Assembly (NCBI RefSeq): GCF_030463535.1
Contig: NC_132892.1
Span: 28,804,841 to 28,868,840 of the forward strand
DNA: 64,000 nucleotides
Reading direction: 5' to 3'
DNA from: Salminus brasiliensis
Taxonomy: Eukaryota > Chordata > Actinopteri > Characiformes > Bryconidae
Positions within the stretch are counted from its first letter, which is position 1. Every line of letters starts with the position of its first letter. This document shows positions 11,150-21,453 of the stretch, piece after piece. The position numbers and the translations under genes were made by a program. Under the pieces are notes generated by a model. The model worked only from the letters and a program-made list of their open reading frames with translations. It ran no database searches and was not told the DNA's origin.

Positions 11150-12240
11150 CAGCACTTCCTCTGAAATCAAGGGTCGCCTTCACAGGGTCCCCTCCATTAC
11201 CGTAGTAACAGCCTCAACTCTTCTGGGAAAACTTTACACTAAATGTTGAAATTAATCGCAGGGAGGATTTGACAGCGCTCAGCCACCACAAAAGCATTAG
11301 TGAGGTCAGGTTCTGAAGTTCTGATCAGGTTTGGAGCTCCAAATCATCTTACAGGTACTGAATGGAGCTCAATCAGTCCCACTGCTCCACTGGCTAATGC
11401 TGGTGGGCTCAACCCTGGTCTTGGAGGACCCCCCGAATTGCACATTTTAGTCGTTTCCACAATCTTTAACTAAGAAAATGCTTGAGGGCTTCATACTTCT
11501 TTCTGCTGGATGATTAGTTCTGGAATTCATCTTATAGGGAGCTCAATCGCTTCACAGCCCAATGCTGGCTTGCTTCATAGCCCTGTGTTTCAGTGGTCCC
11601 CAACCCTGGTTTTAAAGGAACCCCTGCCCTGCATTTTTTTTAGTGGTTCCCTGCTGGATGATTAGTTCTGCAGCTCATCTTAAAGGTACTGAATGGAGCT
11701 CAACAACTCTAGAGAACAGTTCTACTGCTGCACAGCTCAATGCTTATCAATTATTAATCACTTAGCAACACCATAGCAACCACCTAGCAAAATGATAGCC
11801 AACACCTGGAATGTCATAGCAACCATCTAACAATACCATAGCAAACACCCCTCTCACTTAGTGGTTCCCAACCCCAACCCCAATCCTAAAGTAACCCCTG
11901 CCCCTGCTCTAACACACTACCTTCAACCTGGAAAAAGCATGCCATCACACCCCTCTAGCTCAGTGGTTCCCAACCCTGGTCCTGCTTGCTTTAGTAGTTT
12001 TCTGCTTTAGCACAACTCAGGAAAACCTGTGTAGGGCAGGGGGTTCTGCAGAACCAGGGTTGGAAACCATTGCTCTAGCGAATGCTTGGCATTGAGCATG
12101 GGAACCTTAGGGTCACGTATGGCTGGTCTAGAACATCCTATTAGATTGGCTGTGCATTTCTATGGAGATTTTACGAGCGGGTGCACCTTAAAGTAACTGA
12201 ACCTACTGAACAAAAAGGGCGTTCAGACACTTTGGAACAT
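11150..12240. repeat. Composite of degraded interspersed repeats
   Basis: The phrases GTGGTTCCCAACCC, ACCCCTGCCCTGC, GCTGGATGATTAGTTCTG and TACTGAATGGAGCTCAA each recur two to four times, so copies of at least one repeat are nested or tandem here. The right end, GTTCAGACACTTTGGAACAT near 12213, resembles a degraded MITE terminus. A short block of the CATAGCAACC minisatellite sits at 11760-11850. Confidence 0.5.
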
Positions 12241-12385
12241 ATGAGGTATGATGATTGTAGACAGATGCTAATTATTAATTCATAAAAATGTTATTTCTAA
12301 ATCTAGAATTAGTGCATGGCCAATTTGTGACCCAAATGACTAAAGTTCCAAGAAATTAGGCTGCTAGATTCCCCCATTTAATCAT

Positions 12386-12430
12386 GCACACTCACACACA
12401 CACACTCACACACATACACACACACACAGA
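12386..12430. repeat. (CA)n microsatellite
   Basis: Interrupted CA run. Confidence 0.85.
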
Positions 12431-12620
12431 GCTGCTGTGGTTTGTGGTCTTCCGAACACATGCATGCATTGACCTTCTGAGGAAACAGGAGTGTGCTTAC
12501 AAAGTGTGTGAATTATCCCATAGTAACACACACACACCCACACACACTTCATGACAGGAACATTTCAGTGCATTCTTAAGAAAAGCCACCAAGCTTTGTT
12601 TTTCATTATAACAGTACTCT

Positions 12621-12645
12621 CGCGCTCTATCTCTCTCTCCCTCTA

Positions 12646-12685
<40 letters not shown>

Positions 12686-12708
12686 TCCCTCTCCCTCTCT
12701 CTCCCTCG
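12621..12708. repeat. (CT)n microsatellite
   Basis: Pyrimidine run of CTCTCT with CCCTCT variants. Confidence 0.9.
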
Positions 12709-12769
12709 GTATATTGTTAACATTTTCTTTTGCTTCTTTTTCTTTAATTGATATCATATAACTTGCACC

Positions 12770-13390
12770 TTACACCTAGCAATATCAAATCAACCACATA
12801 ACAACACCATAGCAACCACTTAGCAAAACCATAGCCAACACCTGGGATGTCATAGCGACCATCTAACAATACCATAGCAAACACCTGGGATAGCATAGAA
12901 ACCACATAGCACCTACCTAGCAACCCCATAGTACCCACCTTGTATACCATAGCAACCACTAGGAAAAAACTGCAAAACCAGAGCAAGAACCTGCACTACC
13001 ATAGCAACCTAATAGTAACTACCTAGAAACCACATAGCAACCACCTGGAATATCATAGCAACCACATGGGAAAAATTGTAAAACCAGAGCAAACACCTGG
13101 AATACCATAGCACACACTTTGCAACTACCTAGCAACCCTAGAGCACCCACCTGGTATACCATAGCAACCACATGATAAAAACTTTGCAAAACCAGAGCAA
13201 ACAACTGTGCTACCAAAGCAACCTAATACCAACTATATAGAAGCCACATAGCAACCACATGGAATAAAGGTAGCAAAACCAGAGCAAACACCTGCACTAC
13301 CATAGTTGCAACCAAATAGCAACTATCTAGAAACCCCATAGCAACCACCAAGACAGTTTAACCCAGTGACTGCATAATAGCCTAGCAACT
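12770..13390. repeat. CATAGCAACCACCTGG minisatellite
   Basis: About 600 bases of units such as ACCATAGCAACCACCTAGC and CACCTGGAATACCATAGC. The same unit forms arrays at 11760-11850 and 47800-48320. The core CATAGCAAC resembles an RFX (X-box) half-site. Unit length is about 19-39 bases. Confidence 0.8.
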
Positions 13391-13731
13391 GCCTGGAAGC
13401 GGGAATCACTCAAGCTTAAAGAAAATTAAGGCACTCTAGCTCTGTCTGTCCTCTCTCTATTACTCTCTCTCCATCACTTACTTTATGTCTCTCTGTCTCT
13501 CTCTCTCTCTCACTAATAGTAGAGCATGCTCTGAAGGTCATTTAAACTTGGTTGATTTGTCATGTGCTTTTGTTCGGATGAATGGGATTGAGCTACAATA
13601 GGAAAGCAGGTGTATAACGCGTGTTTCAGTGTTTACAGGCCTCATGCAGGGTCATTGTTGCCATGACATGCTTAAACAAAGCACACCAATACATAACCAT
13701 CCATAAAAGCTTAGCACCCATAAAAGCTGAC

Positions 13732-13762
<31 letters not shown>

Positions 13763-13777
13763 GTAGTAGTAGTAGTA
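13732..13777. repeat. (AAT)n/(AGT)n trinucleotide run
   Basis: About ten AAT units followed by five AGT units. Confidence 0.9.
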
Positions 13778-13779
13778 AC

Positions 13780-15975
13780 ATTAACAGGGAATAACAGAAG
13801 GAACAGTAAAAGCTAAACGACATGTAGAGACGTCATGGAATTACATTCGGTGTAACCAGTGAAACCAGACGTTTCGATTAAATAAGATTCAACTTAAACA
13901 TACTGACTAAAATCTCTCTTTCTTTCTGTGTGTGTGTGTGTGTGTGCGTGTGTGTGTGTTTCTGTGAAAAAGAAAGAGAAATGTGCTGTGGTCAGCAGCT
14001 CCTCTGCATTATGCATGCCTCCCCATGCACTAAATAGTGTGTTTGTGTGTTTGTGTGTCTGTGAGCTCTTCCCTGCAGTGTAATACCCACCCCAGTGGGC
14101 CCATAGAGGCTGTTCCTCCACCAGCCTCCATAGTAAACAGCTCTTTTTTTTGGTCTTCTTGCGAAGCAACCGCCGCCTCTGGCCAAAACAGTGATAACGT
14201 GACAGTGCGTAGGTGGACTTTTCCAGTATGTGACAACACATCTTACCCAATAACCGCTTTCAGTGGGATCCCAGCTCTTTGACCGTCTCTACACAGCAAG
14301 CTCAGTGACTGTGCGCAAGATTACAGCCGTAAGTTTCTAGGTTAACTGACCTACCTATTTGTGTTCTGTAAATGTAGCTGGGATGGATTAGCTTTACAGA
14401 ACAGTGCAGTCTAATGCAGTCGACACTTTAGGGTCGAAAAGTTTAGACAAAAGCATTTAGAGCGAGTTATTCATTTCAAAGTAAGCGAGTTATTAATTTC
14501 AAATTATTTTTTTTGCCAAAAAATCAAATAAACATGATTGATCATACCTCAGATACAGTCGATACAGTCGATGTACTTAGACTGGCCCCAATCTCATCTC
14601 TTTTCAGAACAGGAGATGCTGGGCTAATGTGGCTAACAAACACTGGACTATATAATATAATAATTCATGATAAAGATAGAGAACATGGTATAAATAATAC
14701 CAATAAATAAATAAATAAATAAATAAATTATCTGTGTCCAAGCGTTTCGAGTGGTTCGATAGCACAATAAAAAACAAAACAACTGGTCATATAGAACTAA
14801 AGATTAACTACAATTAATGTGAAAGCAAGATGTGCTACAGTCCATTTGGGCTAAATAGTCCCATGTGTAGACATAAAGGGTCATCAGGCTGTGAAAGAAA
14901 GGTTTGGGATGCATTGGGGAGAGACAGTAAAAAGAAAAACAGAGGGCAAGGAAAAACTAAGGCGTTAGGAAGGTAATGGCAAATGGAGGGAACTAGGTCA
15001 TTCACCTAGTGGGAAAACCAGTCCAGTGTCCAGGCTAGAAACAGCACTTAGCCACAAGCAGGATCGCACCAGCATTGAGCAGCTCTAAACTTTGAAAGAG
15101 GAATAGTGCCAGTGTTTATCTTAAATGTTTAAATAAGGTCCGGCCACGCTGCTTCACTACATCAACTCAGTATTTGGGCTGAGATAAAATTGGTGACAAT
15201 TTAAGACCATGGTTTGTTAGCAACGTTAGCCCAGAACCTTCCATTGCAGCTAAAGGAGCACGCGTCAGATATCAAACAATGTGTGGGCTGATTGACTGCA
15301 TCTGAGGTCAGAGGTAAATTATGTTAATTTCTCTGAACTAATTATTTGAACTGGGAACACTATGTTAGTTTCAACAGGTTTCATTGGCAGCAATTTGTAA
15401 ATTTGCCCAATTTAGCAAACCCATCCGTGTGCAGGGCATGGACAGGTGAGTAAGGATAGACTGTATAGGCCATGGATTGTCTGGTTTACTGCCCTAATCT
15501 CTCTGGTAAGGCTCAGCTGACCTAATTTCCATGTTGTCATATAATTTTTGCATAGGCAAGACTTCTGTACAGTTCGCTCCCTCTGTCTCTCGCTGTCTCT
15601 CCCTCTAATTCCAACTCTCATGGAGATCTGAAGAAACTGTAGGAAGCATCATGTCACTCCAGGACACAGCAGAAATCTACCCACTACAGAGGACAGACAG
15701 GTTGGTCAGACCTAAATTCCTTCATAACTACACAACATTATGTAAGCTCAACATCATTCAGTACGCTACGCTACTTTCTGTAAAGCCAGTTTCTGTTACC
15801 CTAGCAACAGTAACAGTAGCTGAAACAGCAACAGTAGCTGAAAGAATACATCTGTGGGCGGAGCAAAGGCTGGTCAATTGGTCATTTAGCTATTTTAATA
15901 ATCATTCAGGCTACTGGGTCCTGTTCATGCTTGTACATGAGAGGCATTAGAAAGCACGTGTAGTGTCTGTTATGT
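13780..15975. other. Gene-free stretch with small microsatellites
   Basis: It holds a GT run at 13927-13960 and a (AAAT)n run at about 14702-14728. A short AGTAGCTGAAACAGCAACAG tandem lies at 15813-15842. I see no exon or transposon terminus in the rest. Confidence 0.45.
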
Positions 15976-15979
15976 AATT

Positions 15980-16549
15980 TACACTATGTGTCCAAATATT
16001 TGTGGACACCCATTCTAATGAATGCATTCAGCTACTTTAGGTTCCACCCTTTGCTAACACAGATGTGCAAATGCACACAGACACACACACACAGCTCGTC
16101 TGGTCCCTGCTGAGAAGTACTGCCAATAGAATAGGACTCTCTGGAGCAGATCAACATGAACCAGTTGGCACCATGCTGCCTAATGCCAGGTGTGGTCTAG
16201 AGGGGTGTAAAGGAATGATGGTTCGCACAAAGACCAATACATCTATTCCCACAGAGCAGTCTGAGACAGGTAGTCATGTAACGGATGGACCCCCCCACCC
16301 CCACCCAACCATCGTAACAGGCCTAGCGCTCCTCAAATACCTTTGGGATGAGTTTCTGAATTGGGGGTGACCTCACTTACCCTCTTGTCGCTCACAGCAA
16401 TGCTCCTCCAAAATCTACTAGAAAGCCTTCATCCCTGGACAGCAGAGACAGTTACCACAACAAAAGCAGGACAAACTTTTTTTTATATCCTTGACTTCAA
16501 AAGAAACAATGAATAAGCAGGCGTCCCAAAACTTTTGTCCATTTAGTGC
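15980..16549 (-). mobile_element. MITE family 1, near-complete copy
   Basis: The left edge is TA followed by CACTATGTGTCCAAATATTT and the right edge is TGTCCCAAAACTTTTGTCCA then TTTAGTG. In between are the family phrases in reverse: GAATGCATTCAGCTACTTTA, GAATAGGACTCTCTGGAGCA, GGTGTGGTCTAGAGGGGT and TCTACTAGAAAGCCTTC. The target TA is preserved on the left only. Confidence 0.8.
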
Positions 16550-16559
16550 ATCAGTGTAC

Positions 16560-17200
16560 ACTTACTTAGCACTTTATTAAGAACAATTATGCAATGCATA
16601 TGGTGTAGCAGCAGCGCAATGCATAGAATCATGCAGATGTGGGTCACTACAACCATCAGAATGAGGGAAATGTGATCTCAGTGATTTTGAGCGTGGCCTG
16701 ATTGTGGAGGCTGAAGTTGTCTGGTGTGAGTATTTCGAGAACTGCTGGTCTTCTGGGCTTTTTAGCACTACAGTCTCTAGAGTTTACTCAGAATAGTGTT
16801 CAGGGTCAGAAACTGGCATCTGCACCATGGCCTTGCGTCAACAGTCCAGGCTGGTGGTGGAATGGTGTGGCGCATGTTTTCTTGGCCCACTTCGGGCCTG
16901 TTAATACCTTGGAAGCCACAGCCTGTCTGAGTATTGATGCTGACCATGTGCATCCCTTAATGGCCACAGTTTACTCACCTTCTAACAGCTACTCCCAGTA
17001 TGATGCTGCACTACGACACAAAGCAGAAGACATCTCAAACTGGTTTCATGAACATCACAATGAGTTCAGTGTTCTTCAGTGATCTACACCAGATCTGTAT
17101 CCATCCTTTAGGATGTGCTAGCTCCTGAAAAATCTACAGGAACTGCGTAACACAATTATCATCATAATGCCACCATCTCATGGAATCCATATCATGGAGA
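16560..17200 (+). pseudogene. Tc1-like transposase relic, middle deleted
   Basis: The start resembles a CACTTATTAGCACTTTATTA-type terminus. Two transposase pieces follow in order. The first, near 16665-16800, covers the helix-turn-helix region (GIVEAE- and VSRVYSE-like). The second, at about 16800-17082, reads SPGWWWNG, AHVFLAHFGPVN, LSIDADHVHPLMATVYSPSN and ISNWFHEHHNEFSVLQ. This matches the catalytic C-terminal half of a widespread fish Tc1 family. The intervening third is deleted. A stop codon follows FSVLQ at 17082, where the family continues into its catalytic WPPQSPDLNP segment. The relic is inactive. Confidence 0.75.
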
Positions 17201-17540
17201 ATTGAGGGTGTTTTGGGGGCAAAGTGAGGACATACCCAGTGCTTGATTAGTGTGTTTTTCACACATCTGGAGTCTCATGTCGCAACGGGCCTTTAATTTT
17301 CTAGTTTCGGTCGTGTTAAAATATGCTGACTATGGCTTTAACCTTCCTCCAGTGGTCAACTTGGCTCTCAGATATCCCACACAATGGAGAAAGAGAGGAG
17401 TATGCCACTTGTCAGCAGGGTTAGAGGACAAACAGATGACAAAGGTTGCGTAAATGCCTGGCACAGTATGGTGAGTGTGTGTTTGTTCACAGTGCTTCAA
17501 TGTGCTACAAGCATATCGCTGCTGTCCAAGGAAAACCATG
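17200..17540. other. Gene-free stretch, nothing recognised
   Basis: No convincing exon; the open frames overlap in all directions without recognisable domains. Confidence 0.4.
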
Positions 17541-17740
17541 TATCTCCATGTTTCTCCGCTTTTAGTTTAGCTTGAACCCTGTAGATGCTTCTGTCCACTG
17601 TGTGAATAACTCTGGTGGAACGGACCAATAGAAATGCTTCTAAATAACTTGGAATAAACTCTTATTTTACACTGACTTCCATTCAAAGCTCAGAATATTT
17701 GGAGATACACCATTTTGGAGATACAGGTTTTTCACTGGAC
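17538..17740 (+). mobile_element. 'TATCTCC' family element, copy 2
   Basis: It starts ATGTATCTCCATGTTTCTCC and ends TTTTGGAGATACAGGTTTTT, the two ends being inverted. Between them are GTAGATGCTTCTGTCCACTG, GGACCAATAGAAATGCTTCT and ACACTGACTTCCATTCAAAG. Confidence 0.65.
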
Positions 17741-18023
17741 AGTCCATTTACATTCATTTGTGGTTTACTTTCTGTATAAATATGTATGTTTACCTTCCTG
17801 TAAACCATCCTGTCTTCTGTACAGAGTTTAGCTCTCCATCAGATCTATCAGACCGGCCCCTCGGGAGTGCCCCAGTCCTTCCTGGCCCAGCAAAGGCTCC
17901 AGATCCAGAGAAGGAGGAGGTTCAGCTCCAGCCCCAAACTTTAGTGAGCCTCAGTAAGACCTTGGTCCCCCCCTGCTGGTGGATGATGAGACATGCAGTT
18001 TAACACAATGCTAACTGACGGAC

Positions 18024-18546
18024 TACATTATATGTCCAAATGTTTGTGGACACCCCTTCTACTGAATGCATTCAGCTACTAAAGTTGCACATATTGCTGA
18101 CACAGATGAGTAAATGCACACACACAGCTTGTCTGGTCCCTTTGGAGAAGTACAGCCAATAGAATAGGACTCTTTGGAGCAGATAAATAAACATGATAAA
18201 TAAACATGGGCTAGAGGGGTATAAAGCCCCCCACAGTAGAGGGGGATGATGGTGCTCCATCCACGTCTGGGATATTTGAGTTGGAGAGTTTTTTTGAGAG
18301 GGATGATGAGGTGGGGTGGTGTTCATCCAACATCCCGACTTTACTAACGCTCTTGTCACTGAATGCAATCAAATCCTCACAGCAATGCTCCTCCAAACTC
18401 TGGCAGAAAGCCTTCTTGTCTGGAGTAGAGACACAGCAGAGACAGTTACTCCAACAAAAGCAGGATAAACTCTGTTTTTAATACCCTTGATTTCAGAAGA
18501 AGCAATAAATGAGCAGATGTCCCAATACTTTTGTCCATATAGTGTA
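18024..18546 (-). mobile_element. MITE family 1, complete copy with TA target duplication
   Basis: TA at 18024-18025 precedes CATTATATGTCCAAATGTTT and TA at 18545-18546 follows TTTTGTCCATATAGTG. That is the clean TA duplication expected of Tc1/mariner insertion. The element is about 519 bases and non-coding. Its two ends share only CAYTATATG and GGACACC-type words, so the termini are short and imperfect. Confidence 0.85.
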
Positions 18547-18622
18547 CCTCTCACTTCCAGAAACATCTCCTCACTCACTATTACACATTTAAGACCAACT
18601 GACTCTCTATTCAGGTGTTACA
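18386..18622 (+). repeat. Local duplication, copy A
   Basis: This segment repeats at 20022-20258 at a constant offset of 1636 bases, nearly identical over about 237 bases. It includes the last part of the MITE plus some 76 bases of adjoining non-element sequence, so the second copy arose by local duplication and not by a second transposition. Confidence 0.85.
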
Positions 18623-19299
18623 GCTGTGGTCCTGGTTAGATCTTTGATTTCTGACTTTTGGTTCCTGCCCACTGCAGTCCAGTAAGTTCAGTACTTGTGT
18701 AGTTTTTTTTTTGGAGCTGCAACCTTTACTTTCACAGCACAATTTAATAAATAAAGAAGAAGAGCCAAATGAAGAGCCATTTTTGTCAAAGTTTTGAATG
18801 TGAAGAACATTTAAACTGGTTAAGAACTCTATCATGGACTTTATTTACACGGTTAAATGGAGTTAATAGAGCTCCATGGCATTCGCTCAAAGACCCCTTT
18901 GCAGCACCTTCATTTTTAAGAGCTAATGGGCTTAGCCAGCTCTACACCTCCGTTCTCGCCTGTTCCCCTGGGAAAGGAAATGAAAAGAGGCAGAAGAGGA
19001 GGGGAAAGAGGCCTGGGAGTGATGTTGTGGAGGTCTGGGACTCTTCACACCTTTACTTTTCTCTGTTCCTTCTAACCTGAAGCCGTCAGTGTCAGGTGCG
19101 CTCCGACTCTCTAAACGTGTCGACTGTAAACCTCTTTAAACCCTTTTAAAAGATCTTCACACCACCACATCTTCAGCCCTGAACACGTTACAGATTTATT
19201 AGAGGAGGTAATAAGCCTTTCAATGGAAAGTGCTCCACAGGGAGGTCCCTTTTCCACAGACCTCCACTTCTAAAGACACTGGGAGCAGTTTGATCAACA

Positions 19300-20930
19300 G
19301 GTTTATTAGACTTTAAGCACTTAATGGTGTGGAGGCAGGATGCTTTGGTGTTTCTACAGTTTGGGGAATCTAAACTGGTTCAAGCAGAATTATGATGGAT
19401 TTGTACCTTTCACCAGAAGCAGAGTCTCCACATCCTTCAATTCCTGGGGGTTCGGTTGTGTTGGTCTGGCTCCTGGGCTGTTTACTGATGCCCACATCCC
19501 TTACTTTGTAGCATTTGCATCTTTGGATAAAATGTGCAATTAGACCTTGGGAGATACATTTTTGGGGTAAATTATTCATATTCATTATATGTCCAGCCTA
19601 TACCAATCAAAGGTCATATCTACACCACTTTCAAGTTCAATTATGATTGTTTTTTGTAAGTCACCAGACATTTTCTACTGACAGAAATAATCAATGTTCT
19701 TCTCAGTTCCATTTTAGTCCTTTTACACTTGTTGTTGGTGGATTTACTGATGCTGACAGCTCTCACTTTGGAGCTACAGCATTTAATGTTCCACCAAAAG
19801 GGTCAGAAAAAGAGAGTAGTCTAATAAATAACCTCCCTATGCTGTCAGATGTTCGATGCGAAGCTCAATCATATATTTTTATGGAAAATATCCACAGACA
19901 TCATATTTTAATTGGTTCAGTATCTCTGACTTTTGAGAGAGATATGATGTTTTTTGAGAGTTGGGGATGATGAGGAGATCCTCTCTAAACGTGTCTTAGA
20001 GAGGAGATCCTCTCTAAACGTTGCTCCTCCAAAATCTGTTAGAAAGCTTTCTTGCCTGGAGTAGAGACACAGCAGAGACAGTTACTCCAACAAAAGCAGG
20101 ATAAACTCTGTTTTTAATACCCTTGATTTCAGAAGAAGCAATAAATGAGCAGATGTCCCAATACTTTTGTCCATATAGTGTCCCTCTCACTTCCAGAAAC
20201 ATCTCCTCACTCACTATTACACATTTAAGACCAACTGACTCTCTATTCAGGTGTTACATATATATGATTGAGCTTCCATTTTTCATAATCTGCATCGACG
20301 CTGATTCAAGCAGAGCTATAAAGAGCAGAACTCTTCAGCTGAGAAAAATAATCAATGATCTTCACGGTTCCTCAATGTTAACCTATTTTTGGTGGTTTGG
20401 AGGTTCTACAGTGTTGGTTCAGCTCACTTGAGAGATACAGCATATTATTCTCCACCAAAAGGATCTATAATGACACTAGTCACAGTCCTATGCTGAGAAA
20501 ATATTAATATCCGTCTTATTTACTGCCTATACAATCCAAAGCCACATCTACACTCATCTACAAGTACAATTATGATGGATTTGACTGGACTTTAACCAGA
20601 AATCTTCTACTGAGGGATACTAATAAACTAATAAACACCTGTTCCTGTGCTGTGAGAAACTTACCTTTCCACTCTAATTATGATGGACCAGGAATTGATG
20701 GACCAGGAATTATGATGGACCAGGAATTATGATGGATTTCTACCTATAATGTATCTTCTTCTCAGTTGCTCTGAGTGGTCGGCCTTCACATTTCCAATTT
20801 CTGGGGGTTTCTGTTGGGTTGGTTCAGCTCGCTTTGGAGCTGCAGCTTTACATTTTCCACCAAAAGCATGAGGGAAAGTAACAAGGGTCTAATAAACCTC
20901 TGAGATGTTCTACAGGGAGCTCAAGACTCT
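19300..20930 (+). repeat. Degenerate tandem array of about 400-bp units
   Basis: Ordered phrases recur roughly every 350-450 bases: AATTATGATGGATTT, CAGAAATAATCAATG-type words, TTGGTTCAGCTC or its variants, GGAGCTACAGCATTTA, CCACCAAAAG and TCAGATGTTC (for example at about 19745-19850, 20390-20470 and 20815-20915). The copies are diverged. A small internal tandem, GATGGACCAGGAATTATGAT, lies at 20682-20735. The array ends about 300 bases above the dand5 TATA box. Confidence 0.55.
20022..20258 (+). repeat. Local duplication, copy B (with MITE right end)
   Basis: Near-identical to 18386-18622, including flanking sequence beyond the MITE terminus. It sits inside the 19.3-20.9 kb degenerate array. 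Confidence 0.85.
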
Positions 20931-21099
20931 AAGAATTTGCTTTTAAATAACGTCCTAAAACTTCTTTACTTATTTCATTATATTTCATGACACTAAACTA
21001 GTCCACTTCAACTCCACCCAAGACCAAAGCACAGCATGAAAACCCCAGCCACCACCAGAAGCTCTTAGATCTTCTCAGATCTTCCTCTGGTCTTCTTCA

Positions 21100-21108
21100 G
21101 TTCCCACG
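21100..21108 (-). promoter_or_regulatory. Candidate RBPJ/CSL (Notch effector) site
   Basis: The plus strand reads GTTCCCACG, so the minus strand reads CGTGGGAAC, a full match to the YGTGGGAAM consensus for RBPJ. It is 144 bases above the TATA box of dand5. Notch signalling is known to activate the dand5/charon gene around the teleost left-right organiser, so the position is plausible. Occupancy is inferred. Confidence 0.45.
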
Positions 21109-21251
21109 ACCGTGCTGCTGTTTGCCACAGGTGCTCGAACTCACCTGTCATAAACTCCAACCTTTAGTGTGTGAACTTTCCCTCGGATGTTGGGATGATG
21201 GTATTATGGTGGCAATTATGGACTAGGAGGACCCAGAGCCACCTGCAGCCC

Positions 21252-21258
21252 TATATAA
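21252..21258 (+). promoter_or_regulatory. TATA box of dand5
   Basis: A perfect TATATAA lies about 195 bases above the start codon. Transcription would begin near 21282-21288, giving a leader of roughly 170 bases. Three CACCTG/CAGGTG E-boxes lie nearby (about 21131, 21144 and 21240). No other ATG in a good open frame precedes 21454. Confidence 0.7.
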
Positions 21259-21453
21259 GAGAGAGCCACGGAGTTCCAGTCAAGCCAAGACAGCAAGGTT
21301 GGAGAAGGAAACCTTGAACCACACTCTGAACAGCGTTGTTTTCTGAGGGAATCTCTGAGACGAGATCTTTTTGCATCTCCAGACAAACCAGCAACTTTCT
21401 GCTGAGATTACCTGCGTTAGCATTCCTAGCTTTATTCTCCTGGGTTGGATAAA

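Noticed and set aside
21445..21453. Upstream TTG-initiated extension of dand5 (three residues)
   Set aside because: The ATG at 21454 is followed directly by a good signal peptide; a non-ATG start is not needed.
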